From Prorocentrum cordatum (lineage: Eukaryota; Sar; Dinophyceae; Prorocentrales; Prorocentraceae): 64,000 bases of DNA. Below, in pieces: positions 27,906 to 37,176 of this stretch; position 1 is the first letter of the stretch, and each line of letters begins with the position of its first letter. Made by a program: the position numbers and the translations under genes. A model generated the notes under the pieces. The model ran no database searches, had not been told where the DNA came from, and saw only the letters and a list, made by a program, of their open reading frames with translations. The DNA lies in assembly GCA_963575745.1 (NCBI GenBank), contig CAUYUJ010004558.1, positions 398,791 to 462,790 of the forward strand, read 5' to 3'.

Positions 27906-28208
27906 GTAAGGCTTCGGGCTGCGCGCAAACAGCCCCCCAGATGGTCCCGGCTGGCCTAAAAAGCCACCCGAGTAGTCTCAGTTGGCCTCAACAGGACCCC
28001 CGAGTAGGCCGGGGCGGTCTCAACACCCTGACGCCGCCTCCAGCGGCGCCTTTGGGGCGCTCCGCGCCCCAGGGCTGGGAAGCTGAGACCACCCCGGACC
28101 ACTCGGGGGGTCCTGTGGAGGCCAGCTGGGACCACTCCGGGGGCTGCTGAGACCGACCTGGACTACCTGGAGGGACTGTCTGTGCGCAACCCTGAGCCTA
28201 AGCTTTAC
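27906..28208 (+). mobile_element. TIR-G foldback element, copy 1 (~300 bp)
   Basis: The left end GTAAGGCTTCGGGCTGCGCG pairs with the right end TGTGCGCAACCCTGAGCC followed by TAAGCTTTAC as an imperfect terminal inverted repeat. Inside are further self-complementary blocks: GGCGCCGCCTCCAGCGGCGCC, GGGGCGCTCCGCGCCCC, and CCCGAGTAG against CACTCGGGGGG. The whole element can fold into one long stem. Two more copies occur at 48430 and 59739. No coding capacity. Confidence 0.75.
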
Positions 28209-28319
28209 AAGTCAGCGCAGCCAGGCCCAAGCGCATGTTCAAACGTCATGTCGACCAAGCGGCGGAGGCCTCAGGCTGCATCGCAATTCGCCACGTACCC
28301 GCCGTGAGATCCTGGATAT

Positions 28320-28935
28320 GTCCAAGCCGATGAGCCTTGGTCGAACAAGCGCGCCATGGCACAGGACGGCGTGATGTGTGGCATGCGCGACGAGCATGGG
28401 TCATTGTCCGCCCTTCGATGGCCCAGCTGGCTCTCGATGGTTGGGTACTGGTTCCGACTTCTGGTTCGTACGCGTGTCAGCGCTGGACGAGTCAAGGATT
28501 GATAATGTGCTCTGGCGCGTATGTACACAAGACGACATCCAAACCTTCGACCTCGTGGCACCAGCGACGGCGCCGCCAGCGACGACGCCAGCGACGGGGC
28601 GCGGACAGGCGCGCCGAACAGTCGCTTTTGGCGGCCGGGGCCCTCCGAGCCCTCGGGGCCGACCCTTCGAGGATCGACGAATCTGTGGCTCGAGGATCCA
28701 GGATTGACCCAGGAGCGAGGATCAGGTTCCAGGTTCGACAGCCCAGAGCTTGTCGCGTGACCCGGAGGCGGCCGCTGCGCTGACCTCCCGCTTCCTGGCG
28801 GCCGGATGCGCGGCAGCTCGCACGCGGTCGTCGCCCCTGTCCAGAGTCGTGTGGTGCCCTGCCTCGCGGGTGGCCTCGGCGCGGCTGGCCGCGCTGCCGA
28901 GCCTGCGCGGGAGCACCGGCGTGCCACGAGCCTAG
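28320..28935 (+). other. Possible exon region, strand unresolved
   Basis: A plus-strand frame ending at 28933-28935 reads DPEAAAALTSRFLAAGCAAA and later SRVASARLAALPSLRGSTGV, Ala-rich and exon-like. The minus strand is open for 218 codons across the same DNA (28271-28927). GC-rich bias can open both strands. No coding sequence is called. Confidence 0.25.
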
Positions 28936-29139
28936 AAAAGCTCTGACTTGATCCGCCGATCGGACCTCAATCGGACCGTGGACCTGACCGGTTCGACCAG
29001 TGGGGCCGCCGCGCGCTCACGGGACGGGGCCAGGGCCAGCAGAGATCCCAAGGTTCTTCCAGGAGAGAAGGCCGATCACCGAGGCAATTGTTCTGTTTGC
29101 GCGTCCGTGCCCTCAGTTGGCGCGGCGGCAGGTCTTGCA

Positions 29140-29285
29140 CACTTTCGGCATCTGGAGGCTGTCTCCCGGCACTGAGACCATCAAAAATTACCCAGGATGA
29201 AAAGCCAGCCTTGGGGGAGAGGGTCGAGACCCCCAGGGCCCCACGTCACGCAAAAAATGCGACGTCGGAGGAGAGGGTGGCCCTT
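29140..29285 (+). mobile_element. TIR-A element copy
   Basis: Contains CGGCATCTGGAGGCTGTCTC, GAGACCATCAAAAATTACCC, GGATGAAAAGCCAGCCTTGG, GGGTCGAGACCCCCAGGG and CAAAAAATGCGACGTCGGAGG in family order. Divergent ends. Confidence 0.55.
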
Positions 29286-29319
29286 TGGCTTGCGGACCGG
29301 GGGCAAGAAGGCCGCGGCT

Positions 29320-29595
29320 CTCTCCAGGATCGGCCATCGAGTTTTTTGTGGCGCGTGCCTGACCCCTTGGTTTCTGCGGACTGGGGCCAGAAGTTCCGAG
29401 GCTGTCAGGGGTCGATCATCGAGGCTTGTTGTTTTTGCATGGCCCCTTGTTTTGGGTGGATCTTGGAAAGATTTCCAAGGTTCTCCAGGGTCGACCATCG
29501 AGGTGTTCTTCCTGTCCGTACCTGGCTCTTGTTTGGGCGGACTTGGCCCGGGCCCCAGGTTCCAGGGACGGCCATCGAGACTTCCTGTTACCATG
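29320..29595 (+). repeat. ~80 bp tandem repeat, 4 copies
   Basis: Units begin at GGATCGGCCATCGAG (29329), GGTCGATCATCGAGG (29411), GGTCGACCATCGAGG (29489) and GGACGGCCATCGAGA (29569). Each is followed by a T-rich stretch and CC(C)TTGGTT or CCCTTGTTT. The TIR-A copy just upstream ends in similar words, so the array may have grown from a TIR-A end. Confidence 0.65.
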
Positions 29596-29599
29596 GCCC

Positions 29600-29916
29600 T
29601 GGGCTAGGGCGTCCGGGGGCCCCTGGAGGCCCACAAGGATCACGGCCAGGGCCAGGCCGAGCGGATCAGCATGGATCGGGCGGGGGGCGTTGAGCTGAGG
29701 CCGCGCGTGGCCGGCGATGTCCGCGGTGCGCAGTTCGAGCGCCAGGCTTGCAGCGAAGCGAGGGCCTGGCGTTGGGGCGCGGCTGCACCGCAGCGCATCG
29801 CATTCATAAAAGCATCCCGCCGTCGAATCGTCACCGATATGGTCAACCTCGTCACGGGTCTTGACACAGTCGACCGTAACGGTTGTCATTATCGTTCTCT
29901 TGCAGTCGCCCCATAA
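29600..29916 (+). other. Possible exon (QFERQACSEARAWRWGAAAP)
   Basis: A plus-strand frame (29671-29916) reads VELRPRVAGDVRGAQFERQA, then IAFIKASRRRIVTDMVNLVT and ends ...CHYRSLAVAP. The start is partly open on the other strand too. Evidence is too weak for a coding call. Confidence 0.25.
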
Positions 29917-30479
29917 CTTCTGGCAGGCTTCAAACACAAGTGTCGTCGCAAACGTTTACACATATGTTTCCCTTACCCTCCTTTGCTTGGATCTTCGTTT
30001 CGGCTAGAGCACATGCCGCTAACCTCTCCTCCTTTCCACTCATCCTTCCTCCTCTAGCATCTAGCTTCGCGTCTCCTGTGTGTTCCCCAGCCCTCCTGTG
30101 TTGGATGCTCTGCGCGCGAAAGTATACCCGATCTAAGCGCACGCCTCCGCCCATTGCCTCCCCCGCGGCCGCACCCCTTCTTGTTGGCTGTCGCCGCTGG
30201 TGCTCAATTCGTGATCCCGTAGCCCAGTGTGCCGCCTCGACCGCGAGGAGCGTCCGCCAGCGCTACGACAAACAAGTGTCGGATTCTCATTTGGGGCAGA
30301 GCACTGCTGCTCCTCCTCACTGCTTTCTCGCGCCTCCTCACCTCATCTGTGCATCCTTCGTCCCTCATCGCTTCACTCTTCGTGTCCTCTTCTCTGACGC
30401 TCCCCTGGGCGCTGTCAGGCACACCACTGTCGCCACTCTCCTGAGCCTCTGGTGGAGTCCCCCGGGAGGTCCAGCGGAG

Positions 30480-30830
30480 TGCGGCGCTGCGCCGACCCAA
30501 ATGAAACTTCGCCTTGTTCGGGTGCTGTCAACCGTACAACTGTCGACGCGCTCCTGTCCCCTCGGGGAGCGGGATTCGTCGGAGCGACGAGCTACGCAGA
30601 CCCAAATTTGGCATCGCCCTCCTGTGCCACCATTCTCCTGCGCCCCTGCGAGGTGTGCGGGCCAGAGGAGCGACGCGCTACGCACACTCAGGCGAAACCT
30701 CGCCATGCATCTTTTCACTGTCGACGGTTTTTTGGGCCTCTCGGGGGCCAAGCGGGGTGCGGAGCCACGTAGATTCAAACAGGACTTCGCCTTACCCACG
30801 CAAATTCAAGCAAGAACTCGCCCATTGATG
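30480..30830 (+). repeat. ~95-105 bp degenerate tandem repeats
   Basis: Marker phrases CGACCCAAATGAAACTTCGCC (30494), AGACCCAAATTTGGCATCGCC (30598), ACACTCAGGCGAAACCTCGCC (30689) and AGATTCAAACAGGACTTCGCC (30771) recur at regular spacing. Upstream sequence from 30280 may hold one or two further diverged units. Noncoding. Confidence 0.6.
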
Positions 30831-30834
30831 CAGC

Positions 30835-31270
30835 GGAGTGCCGCCACCTGCACCTCCTCATCATTCTTCCCCTGCTTATCATATTCCTTTTGACGCACTT
30901 CTCCTCTTCCTCCACCTCCTCCGCCTCCTGCTGCTAGCGCCCTGAACCCCAGCATGCCCGAGGGGGCTGCCATACGGCCATACATCAAAAAGCCGCCACT
31001 GTATGGTCCCCTGAGGCGTTCAGCGCAACAGCTTTCTGTGTCGCTTCCCGGGTAGATTGCGGGTCCCTTGACGGTACCACGCGCATCGGATCGGTTGGGC
31101 CCATTGGATCGATTGAGGGTTGGGGGGATGAGGCCGAAGTGCAACGGAGGCCCCAAACCAGGAAATCGGTTTGGGTTTCGGTTCGTGTCTTGCGTAAAGT
31201 GCACGCGGACGAAGCGAAGCAGCGCGAGTTCTTCGCCTAGCAATATAGGCCCAGGTCACGCAAAAATGAG
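30835..31270 (+). other. Unassigned sequence
   Basis: AT-richer than average, with CCTCCTCCGCCTCCTGC and CCCATTGGATCGATTGAGG stretches. No exon or repeat family recognised. Confidence 0.35.
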
Positions 31271-31279
31271 TCACAGACC

Positions 31280-31405
31280 TCTGGGGCGTGCGCGGGGTTG
31301 TCCCGCGGTTGTCCCGTTGTTGTCTCGGGCAGTGCGCGGGGTTGCTTTGCGGCTGTTCTGTGATTGTCTTGCGGTTGTCCCGTGGTGATCCCTTGATTGT
31401 CCCGT
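31280..31405 (+). repeat. GTTGTCCCGCG minisatellite
   Basis: Repeats of a 10-12 bp word, GTTGTCCCG(C/T)G, with GATTGTCTTGC and GATTGTCCCGTG variants. About ten units, in short blocks. It lies just upstream of the three-ORF cluster. Confidence 0.6.
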
Positions 31406-31557
31406 GGTATACAGATGAAACGGGATACAGCGTGACGCGATGTAGCACCAGCGCAGCGGCGCAGCACAGTGAATCGTAACGTCGCGTTGAGGGATGGAAT
31501 GGGATGTTGCCGTTTCCTTACGACGTGCTTCGTTCGTTATGTTGGCCAACGTTTTGA

Positions 31558-32460
31558 CGTTTCGCGTATGCCCACCAGTACATAGGCGGAGGAAAGGCCA
31601 TCTCCAACCATCGCCTCGACGAAGACATCCCCGCTTCACCCGCCCCAGGTACAACGCTGGTTCCCCCCGTCGTGCACGATGGGCGCTTCAGCAGGCTACA
31701 GAAGGAGGCCACTTACAACTGCGACGGATGCCACAGCCTGGGACTCCACAATTCTGCAGGCACCTGGGAAGACGACTACACCCGGAAGCTACTTGCCCAG
31801 AACCGCCTGCAGGCGCACACGAAGGGGAAAAATTGCAGATGGCTCTGCGAACGCTGTTGGGTCGTCTCATTGGAGAAGAAAGGCATTCCCCTCCCCGAGC
31901 CTGACCCCTCGGAGCGCATCAGCAAGAAGTCCATGCAGTGGCTACTACAGGAGCATAAGCGCAGGCTACAAGACAACCGGGAGCAGAAGAGGGCGAAGAC
32001 CCTCCCATCCCTGGACAGGCTACCACTTGGGTATCAGGAGCCAAAAGACACAGAAGCTTCGGTCTCCCTCAAGGGGCTCTTACTTCGTACGCCGCGCCAC
32101 TACCTCCCCACAGGCGTAGGCACCACGCTTCCACCGCAAAGGCTATCGGACGGCAGGTTCGGTACAGAGGCGCACCGTAGCAAATGCTACTCGGCCAAGT
32201 GCGGCTTTTGTCCCCCACACTCCCCATGTCTCGAGTGGCCTGCAGGCGCACCCGCCCTGGGGTGCTTCATATGGCGCCCAGAAGAAGGCGCCGAGTGCAG
32301 TGACCGCACAGGTCTCCCAGAGTGGGAAGCAATGCCATCGTTGTGGATCAAAAGACAGTGGAACGCCAGCTGGGCCTGCAGGAGACGCCTGGTGCACATC
32401 TGGGACATCGCACCCAGCGCACTCAACAAAGTGCTGGACTCATGCTCGAACGAGATATAA
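31558..32460 (+). CDS. Cluster ORF1, Cys-rich protein of unknown function (5' end uncertain)
   Basis: The frame is open from 31558 (preceding stop at 31555-31557) to a TAA at 32458-32460, up to 300 codons. It has no in-frame ATG until well into the protein (KSMQW), so either an upstream exon is spliced on or initiation is non-AUG. An AG at 31577-31578 could be an acceptor, giving YIGGGKAISNHRLDEDI as first residues. Three Cys-rich patches are seen: CDGC, CRWLCERC, and KCYSAKCGFCPPHSPC, which suggest metal binding. The middle is basic and helical (LLQEHKRRLQDNREQKRAK). No family is recognised. ORF2 follows in the same frame after 15 bases. Confidence 0.6.
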   Translation, partial: RFAYAHQYIGGGKAISNHRLDEDIPASPAPGTTLVPPVVHDGRFSRLQKEATYNCDGCHSLGLHNSAGTWEDDYTRKLLAQNRLQAHTKGKNCRWLCERCWVVSLEKKGIPLPEPDPSERISKKSMQWLLQEHKRRLQDNREQKRAKTLPSLDRLPLGYQEPKDTEASVSLKGLLLRTPRHYLPTGVGTTLPPQRLSDGRFGTEAHRSKCYSAKCGFCPPHSPCLEWPAGAPALGCFIWRPEEGAECSDRTGLPEWEAMPSLWIKRQWNASWACRRRLVHIWDIAPSALNKVLDSCSNEI

Positions 32461-32475
32461 CCCTCCAGCCCCGTC

Positions 32476-33096
32476 ATGGCGGCGACTAGTGAAGGCACTG
32501 AGGACTGGGACATCTACGACATGACAGCACACCTTTCCCCCGTCAGCCCAGCTACGAACGAGGGCTCCACCGCAGGCACCCCCCCCGGGCACGGATCGCG
32601 GTCAGTGAGGATCCCCGATGACAAGGCTACATTCAGGTGCGCCCTGCCAGCACTCCCACCACCCAACGCACCCCAGCTACCCACGTACTCGACCCTCCGC
32701 CTTGAGGGGGAGCAGTCGTACAGCCCAGTCCGCAAACTTGCGAAGTGTCTGTTGGAATGGAAGCACGAGGTCTACATCCGATGGTCGACCTTCGGGGGGG
32801 AAAGGAACGAAGACAAAGTTAGCGAAGACAGCGATGAATCGGAATGGTCACACAACCAACTGTTACGCTTCCTGGGCTCCATCTACGGGGACCAGATCCC
32901 CAAGAATGGACATCCCCCTCTCGTCCCGCGGGACGGGCAGAGAGCTGCCGCAGCCAATGCCATCGCGCAGCTGGTTGGGAGGAATGAGAAGTTCCAGGAG
33001 GCCCGGCGCTCCTTCTCCGACTCGCTCAGCAGCCAAAGAGGACAAGGCCCCCAGCGGCAGCCGTTGGACACGCTGCACCGCTTCTTATCCCAATGA
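32476..33096 (+). CDS. Cluster ORF2, unknown function
   Basis: ATG at 32476 in a good context (GTCATGG) opens 206 codons, reading MAATSEGTEDWDIYDMTAHL, a Pro-rich stretch, then KLAKCLLEWKHEVYIRWSTF, WSHNQLLRFLGSIYGDQIPK and ANAIAQLVGRNEKFQEARRS. The middle part looks globular, with Trp-containing helices. It is in the same frame as ORF1, separated only by TAA and five sense codons, so readthrough would fuse the two. Its TGA overlaps the ATG of ORF3 (ATGA at 33093-33096). No signal peptide, membrane segment or recognised domain. Confidence 0.65.
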   Translation: MAATSEGTEDWDIYDMTAHLSPVSPATNEGSTAGTPPGHGSRSVRIPDDKATFRCALPALPPPNAPQLPTYSTLRLEGEQSYSPVRKLAKCLLEWKHEVYIRWSTFGGERNEDKVSEDSDESEWSHNQLLRFLGSIYGDQIPKNGHPPLVPRDGQRAAAANAIAQLVGRNEKFQEARRSFSDSLSSQRGQGPQRQPLDTLHRFLSQ

Positions 33097-34523
33097 AGGA
33101 CGACCTCGCAGGGGGAACGCTGGAGTTCCTCGCCGGCGAACGCAGCGCCGGGAGCAACAGTGGCACGGGAGATCACTCCCCCGCCGCAGTCTGGCGCAAG
33201 CGCCCAGCAGCCTCGGACGACCGCGCCCCCGGCGATGGCCTCCGCCAGCAACCCCCGGGAGCTACAAAGGCGGGCAAGGGGATAAAGGAGGAACCATCCC
33301 CGGACAGGGACGCCCACGGCAATGGCGACAACCCATTCGAGGTAGACTGGGATGAGGACAACCCACCAGAAAGGACCGCCACCATGGTCGGCAGTCCCCC
33401 GCAGCAGGCCGAGGAGACCGAAGCCCACGGCCCCAGCGACAGAGATGGCCCCCACAGGCGGACAGCGCTGTGGACAGACCCCCCTTCAAAGGAGGAGGCG
33501 GCCACCTGGGCGCCTTACGCGACGGCCCGCCCCCGGGCGGACATGGAAAAAGTCCGCGACAACCAGGGCCTAAGAGGGGCAGGGGGCAAGCCAGACTGCC
33601 GCCAGGAGTCTATCCCTGAGCTCGCCGCGCCCGCGCGCGAGACCCGCCCGGCGCCCGGCCCCGGGCAGGACAGCAGCCCTGACAGACGGCCTCGCCCACA
33701 GGCAGATCCGCTCCCACCTCCGCATCAAGACGACCCCTTGGGGGGGCTTCCCATGCGCATGAGGTCCATCGACGAGGCCGACATCCAGAGAGACGAGCCA
33801 GCCCAAGAGAAGGCCATCAGACTGCAGAAGACGCCCGGAGGCGCATTCAACGGGGCGTGGACGGCGTGGGCCCATGGGGCAGGCAGCTTGCAAGGTCTGC
33901 CCCGGGCCCGCATCCATTCGGACCCCAAGAGGAACACAATTCAGCTTTGCGAAGAATTTCTGCGGGCGTGGGAAGCAGCGGGCCACGACGCCTACAAGAT
34001 GGTAAGGGCCCACCAGCTCCGAGTGGAATGGCCAAAGGTCACTGAGAAGTATCGTAGCCTGCTACAGCGCAGCGCAAGGACCAGCGCACCCAAGGGACAA
34101 GATAGCGAGGGCCGCCCATGCCCATGGGCCGCCAGCAGCAGGACAATACCCACCCCTCCGGCCCCCCCCCCGACAGGACAAGCTGCGGCGAGCAGGCCCC
34201 TTCCTCTCGCACGCGCATCGGGTCTGACCAGCAACGCCCGTGGAGCAAGCCCAGAGCAGACACAGCTGCCCCACCAGCGCACACCGACTACAGGGAGACA
34301 ACCTGGTCGGGAGCATCAAGCTCTGGAGCCCCATGGCGCCCAAGGCCGCGCTGGGAAGGGTGGGGCCGCCAGGAGAGTTCATGGAGAGGCGCCGATTGGG
34401 GTAGCAGGGAAAAGAGGACTGCCCCGAAAAGTGACGAGCAATACGCCGACAAGCGACAGCGAGGAAGGGAACTCGCACGCTGGTAGCGCGGCAACTGGCC
34501 TGACAGGGGCCCCCTGCCCATAG
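33093..34523 (+). CDS. Cluster ORF3, acidic Pro-rich protein of unknown function
   Basis: 476 codons starting at the ATG that overlaps the ORF2 stop. N-terminal half: low-complexity, acidic and Pro-rich (NPFEVDWDEDNPPERTATMV). Residues about 255-335 form a more globular helical block (FNGAWTAWAHGAGSLQGLPR, NTIQLCEEFLRAWEAAGHDA, VEWPKVTEKYRSLLQ). The C-terminal third is again disordered and basic. Uninterrupted in a region of otherwise broken frames, which argues that it is or recently was translated. The ATGA overlap resembles coupled reinitiation or a -1 frameshift site, but a single decayed ORF is equally possible. Confidence 0.6.
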   Translation: MKDDLAGGTLEFLAGERSAGSNSGTGDHSPAAVWRKRPAASDDRAPGDGLRQQPPGATKAGKGIKEEPSPDRDAHGNGDNPFEVDWDEDNPPERTATMVGSPPQQAEETEAHGPSDRDGPHRRTALWTDPPSKEEAATWAPYATARPRADMEKVRDNQGLRGAGGKPDCRQESIPELAAPARETRPAPGPGQDSSPDRRPRPQADPLPPPHQDDPLGGLPMRMRSIDEADIQRDEPAQEKAIRLQKTPGGAFNGAWTAWAHGAGSLQGLPRARIHSDPKRNTIQLCEEFLRAWEAAGHDAYKMVRAHQLRVEWPKVTEKYRSLLQRSARTSAPKGQDSEGRPCPWAASSRTIPTPPAPPPTGQAAASRPLPLARASGLTSNARGASPEQTQLPHQRTPTTGRQPGREHQALEPHGAQGRAGKGGAARRVHGEAPIGVAGKRGLPRKVTSNTPTSDSEEGNSHAGSAATGLTGAPCP

Positions 34524-34684
34524 CAGGGCCGACACAGCCCAGAGCCCCCAAGGCGCACGGCCTAGGGCCCCCTTGGACAGCGGGTGCCCCCCTTCATGGA
34601 AGGCTAGCCGCACCCGTATACCGCGTGGGACCCCCCGGAGGCGTGGCTTGTCCTCCTCCTTGGGCGTTCCCACTTCTGGCTAAC

Positions 34685-34930
34685 GTTCTGCGGCTATCGG
34701 CCGCTCTCCCCCTCTTCTTCTGTCGCTTACAAGTCCTGCGGCTATCGGCTGCATCCCCCCTTCCCTCGTCGCCACATCCACACACAAGCCCAGCGGCTAT
34801 CGGCCGCTGCCCCCCCTTCCTCGTCGCCACAGCCTCTGCGCACAAGTCCAGCGGCTATCGGCTGCTACCCCCCCTTCCTCGCCGCCACAGCATAGCGCCC
34901 GAGAAGCGCGGCTATCACAGGTCCCGCCGC
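34685..34930 (+). repeat. ~50-58 bp tandem repeats with GCGGCTATCGGCCGCT
   Basis: Five units carry the imperfect palindrome GCGGCTATCGG(C/T)(C/T)GC followed by CCCCC(C)TTC and a variable part. They start near 34690, 34738, 34792, 34850 and 34909 and lie 160 bases downstream of ORF3. They could be part of its 3' region. Confidence 0.75.
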
Positions 34931-35014
34931 ACACAGGCAGGGTCAGTCGCGGCTGGCCCCAGGGCCGATGGGTTCCCACCGAGCGGCCAACACCTGTCGG
35001 CCCACCCTGTGGCG

Positions 35015-35700
35015 GGGTTTGTTTCACCGCAGCGGCGGGCCGCGGCTTCAGTCCGGTGCTACCTCCTGGGATCGAGGTACACCCCCCGCAGCTGCGATAG
35101 ACACCCACGTGCCTCGTGGGCCCATAGCCCGCGCGGTTGGCTGCAATAATCCCACCGACGGTTTTGGCCGCGCTGCCAGCTCGTGGAGAACCGGGTCGAC
35201 TCGCTGAAGGCGTTTCCCCACCGCTCCTCGTCATGCTTTACTCAGGCACTTTGCCCGTGCTGAGTGCGGGCCGGGACACAGAGGACGCTGGCCGCGGCCC
35301 CTCCAAGTGCCCCATTTCTTGAAGTCCAGCTATGCGCAGTGGCTTCCCCCTTCTTCGCCGTCGGGGACGATCATCACTACTTTAGACCCCCATGTCTCAT
35401 GGGCGTGTAGCCCGTGCGGTCGGCTGAGCAAGCCCACCCACGGTTTTGGCCGCATTGCCGGCCCGCGACGGACAGGGTCGACCGGCTGAAGGCACCGCCC
35501 CACCTGTCCTGCTCGCAGAGGATGGCTCTGGCTTCGGTTTGTGCCACCTCCTGGGTCCGAGGGGCACTACACCGCGCCATGGTTCCCGCGGCCCCCCGTG
35601 GGCTCCCTCTCTTGCGGTCGGCTGAAATAAACCCACCCAGGCTTTGCCCGTGTGAGTGCGGGCCGTGATGCAGAGGCACTGGCTGAAGGCCCTACCTTGT
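35015..35700 (+). repeat. ~200-290 bp direct repeats, 3 degenerate copies
   Basis: Shared phrases recur in the same order: CACCTCCTGGG(A/T)C-GAGG, CGTG..TC(G/A)TGGGC, GCGGTCGGCTGA, CCCACCCACGGTTTTGGCCGC, GGGTCGAC(C/T)-GCTGAAGGC and GAGTGCGGGCC. Copies begin near 35050, 35300 and 35545. No coding capacity. Confidence 0.6.
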
Positions 35701-35704
35701 GCGT

Positions 35705-36315
35705 CACCTGTCGAAGTCTTCGAAGTCTTGACGTGTGTCTACTGGCGTCCCCCCCATCGGTGGCTTGGTGAGTGATCGGCGTTCTCAGTGACGTACACGC
35801 ACTGGGTGCCACGTGAGTGAGTCCGCCGCGCTTCCTCCCCGTTGCGCTCTTTTCCCGGCCCCCTCCTCTTCTTCCGGATGCGGTCGGTGCCCCACCTGCG
35901 GGTCCGGCCTGTATTCTGTCTGCCCATCCGTGGCCGCCCTCTTCTGCTGGTATCCGCCCAGCAGCTTTTGCTTGGGTCTGCGTGCCTCCGGCTGGGTTTC
36001 GGTCCGGCCCCACCTGTGGGTTTGGCCTGTGCTCGGTGGTGGCCCAATTGTGGCCGCCCCTCTTCCTAATTTGTTTGCAGGTGCATTTCGCGCGTTCTCG
36101 CGCCAATTATCTTGCGCTGTGCCCCAGCCTCGGTCATTCCGCCCTCTGGACTTCTCCTTGCGGGCCGCAAATCCAAAAAAAGTATGCCCGCCAGCTTGCC
36201 CGACAATGGACTTGCTTCGCGAGCCCGCGGACCAAAAATATGCCCACCAGCTCATTCAAAGACAACCGCCAGGCGGGTTGTCTTCACCAGGGATGTGTAG
36301 CAGCAAGGAGTCACG
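35705..36315 (+). other. Unassigned sequence
   Basis: Pyrimidine-rich with GGTTTGGCCTGT and GGGTCCGGCCTGT as loose repeats (35890-36035), and CGCCAGCTTGCCCG against CCACCAGCTCATTC near 36190-36250. The reverse strand has several overlapping frames without domain-like composition. Confidence 0.3.
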
Positions 36316-36319
36316 CTCT

Positions 36320-36479
36320 GGAAGCCTCATGCACGCATCTTGAGGGCATCGTGGGGTCCTGTGCCCTAGGCCGGGGTGACGATCGCATTCGCGTGCGCAG
36401 GTACCGCACGCTCATCGGCCAAAGGGCCGACGGGCGCCCGCGGGCCTGCATCAGGAGCAGGCTCGCGGAGGCGCGGTAG
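36320..36479 (+). CDS. Possible terminal exon (RRYRTLIGQRADGRPRACIR)
   Basis: The frame reads GIVGSCALGRGDDRIRVRRY, RTLIGQRADGRPRACIRSRL and AEAR, then stops at 36477-36479. A basic Arg-rich C-terminus. A second frame (36376-36798, 140 codons) overlaps and is also open, so the assignment is not secure. Confidence 0.3.
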
Positions 36480-36799
36480 AACGACGCTTGGCGCGGCAGC
36501 GAACGGGCGTGCGGATGCACGGGTGCTGACTGTGCCTCCGAAGCGCGGCGCGCGCGCGCTCGCTCGTGCGATGGCGGTGGATCTCTGGCGGGGCGTCCGC
36601 GGCCGCTGCAGGGCTGCGTGCTGCGCGGTCGTGCTCGCAGAGGGAGCGCCCGCGGGGCCCCAGACGGTGTGGTGGCCGCACCGTGCGGTTAGTCAGTGGG
36701 GCCTCGGGGTGACGGGGCGGGTTGTGGGACGTGGGTCGTTATCCGAGGATGTCTCGGGCGACGACAGTCGAGAATCCGATCTAGAGACCACCTCCTGAA

Positions 36800-36960
36800 A
36801 AGCTGGGCCAGCGTTTCTTAATCAACTTGCCGGAAAGCTGGCCCAGTTCCTCGAGCACGTTCGTGTCTCCAGCATTAACAACAGAAGTTGGCCCAGGCTG
36901 ATTTTAAGAAACTTCCGGGAAGTTGGCCCAGATCTCTTTAATGATAAGTTTGTTGATCAG
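36800..36960 (+). repeat. AAGTTGGCCCAG-type short repeats
   Basis: AAAGCTGGGCCAG, GAAAGCTGGCCCAG, AGAAGTTGGCCCAG and GGAAGTTGGCCCAG, with AACTTGCCGG / AACTTCCGGG between them. Four spaced copies within 140 bases, partly inverted. They could be binding sites or an old foldback. Confidence 0.6.
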
Positions 36961-36985
36961 ATTTTCGCCTGCATGGGGCCTCCGA

Positions 36986-37077
36986 GGTCCCAAAACCGTG
37001 CGGTGACGGACCGTGCGGTGAGGGCTTTGGGGGGTTAGAGGTCACCGCACGGTCTGTGACCGCACGGTTTTGGGACC
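36986..37077 (+). other. 92 bp hairpin with ~36 bp stem
   Basis: The left arm GGTCCCAAAACCGTGCGGT is continued by GACGGACCGTGCGGTGA. The right arm TCACCGCACGGTCTGTGACC is continued by GCACGGTTTTGGGACC. The arms pair with few mismatches around a 17-base loop, GCTTTGGGGGGTTAGAG. Each arm contains ACCGTGCGGT twice. A further ACCGTGCGGTTAG occurs at 36679. This is the strongest long hairpin in the window outside the TIR families. Confidence 0.85.
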
Positions 37078-37176
37078 CCCACGCAGAGGAGTCACCGGTG
37101 CCGCGGGAACCAAGGCCGAAAGAAGGGCACCAAACGCGCGACGAGTCAAACAAACGGTGGTTGCCGAGAGCATCGT

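Noticed and set aside
28271-28927. 218-codon minus-strand frame
   Set aside because: GC-rich bias opens it opposite an equally plausible plus frame; no domain or splice support.
32300-32524. Alternative frame with CHRCGSKDSGTPAGPAGDAW as a zinc knuckle
   Set aside because: It overlaps the end of cluster ORF1, which stays open with good composition in its own frame; Cys/His spacing does not match a known knuckle.
31558-34523. Bacterial operon or contamination for the three-ORF cluster
   Set aside because: No ribosome-binding sites ahead of ORF2 or ORF3, ORF1 lacks a start codon, and flanking minisatellites are of the same type as the rest of the window.
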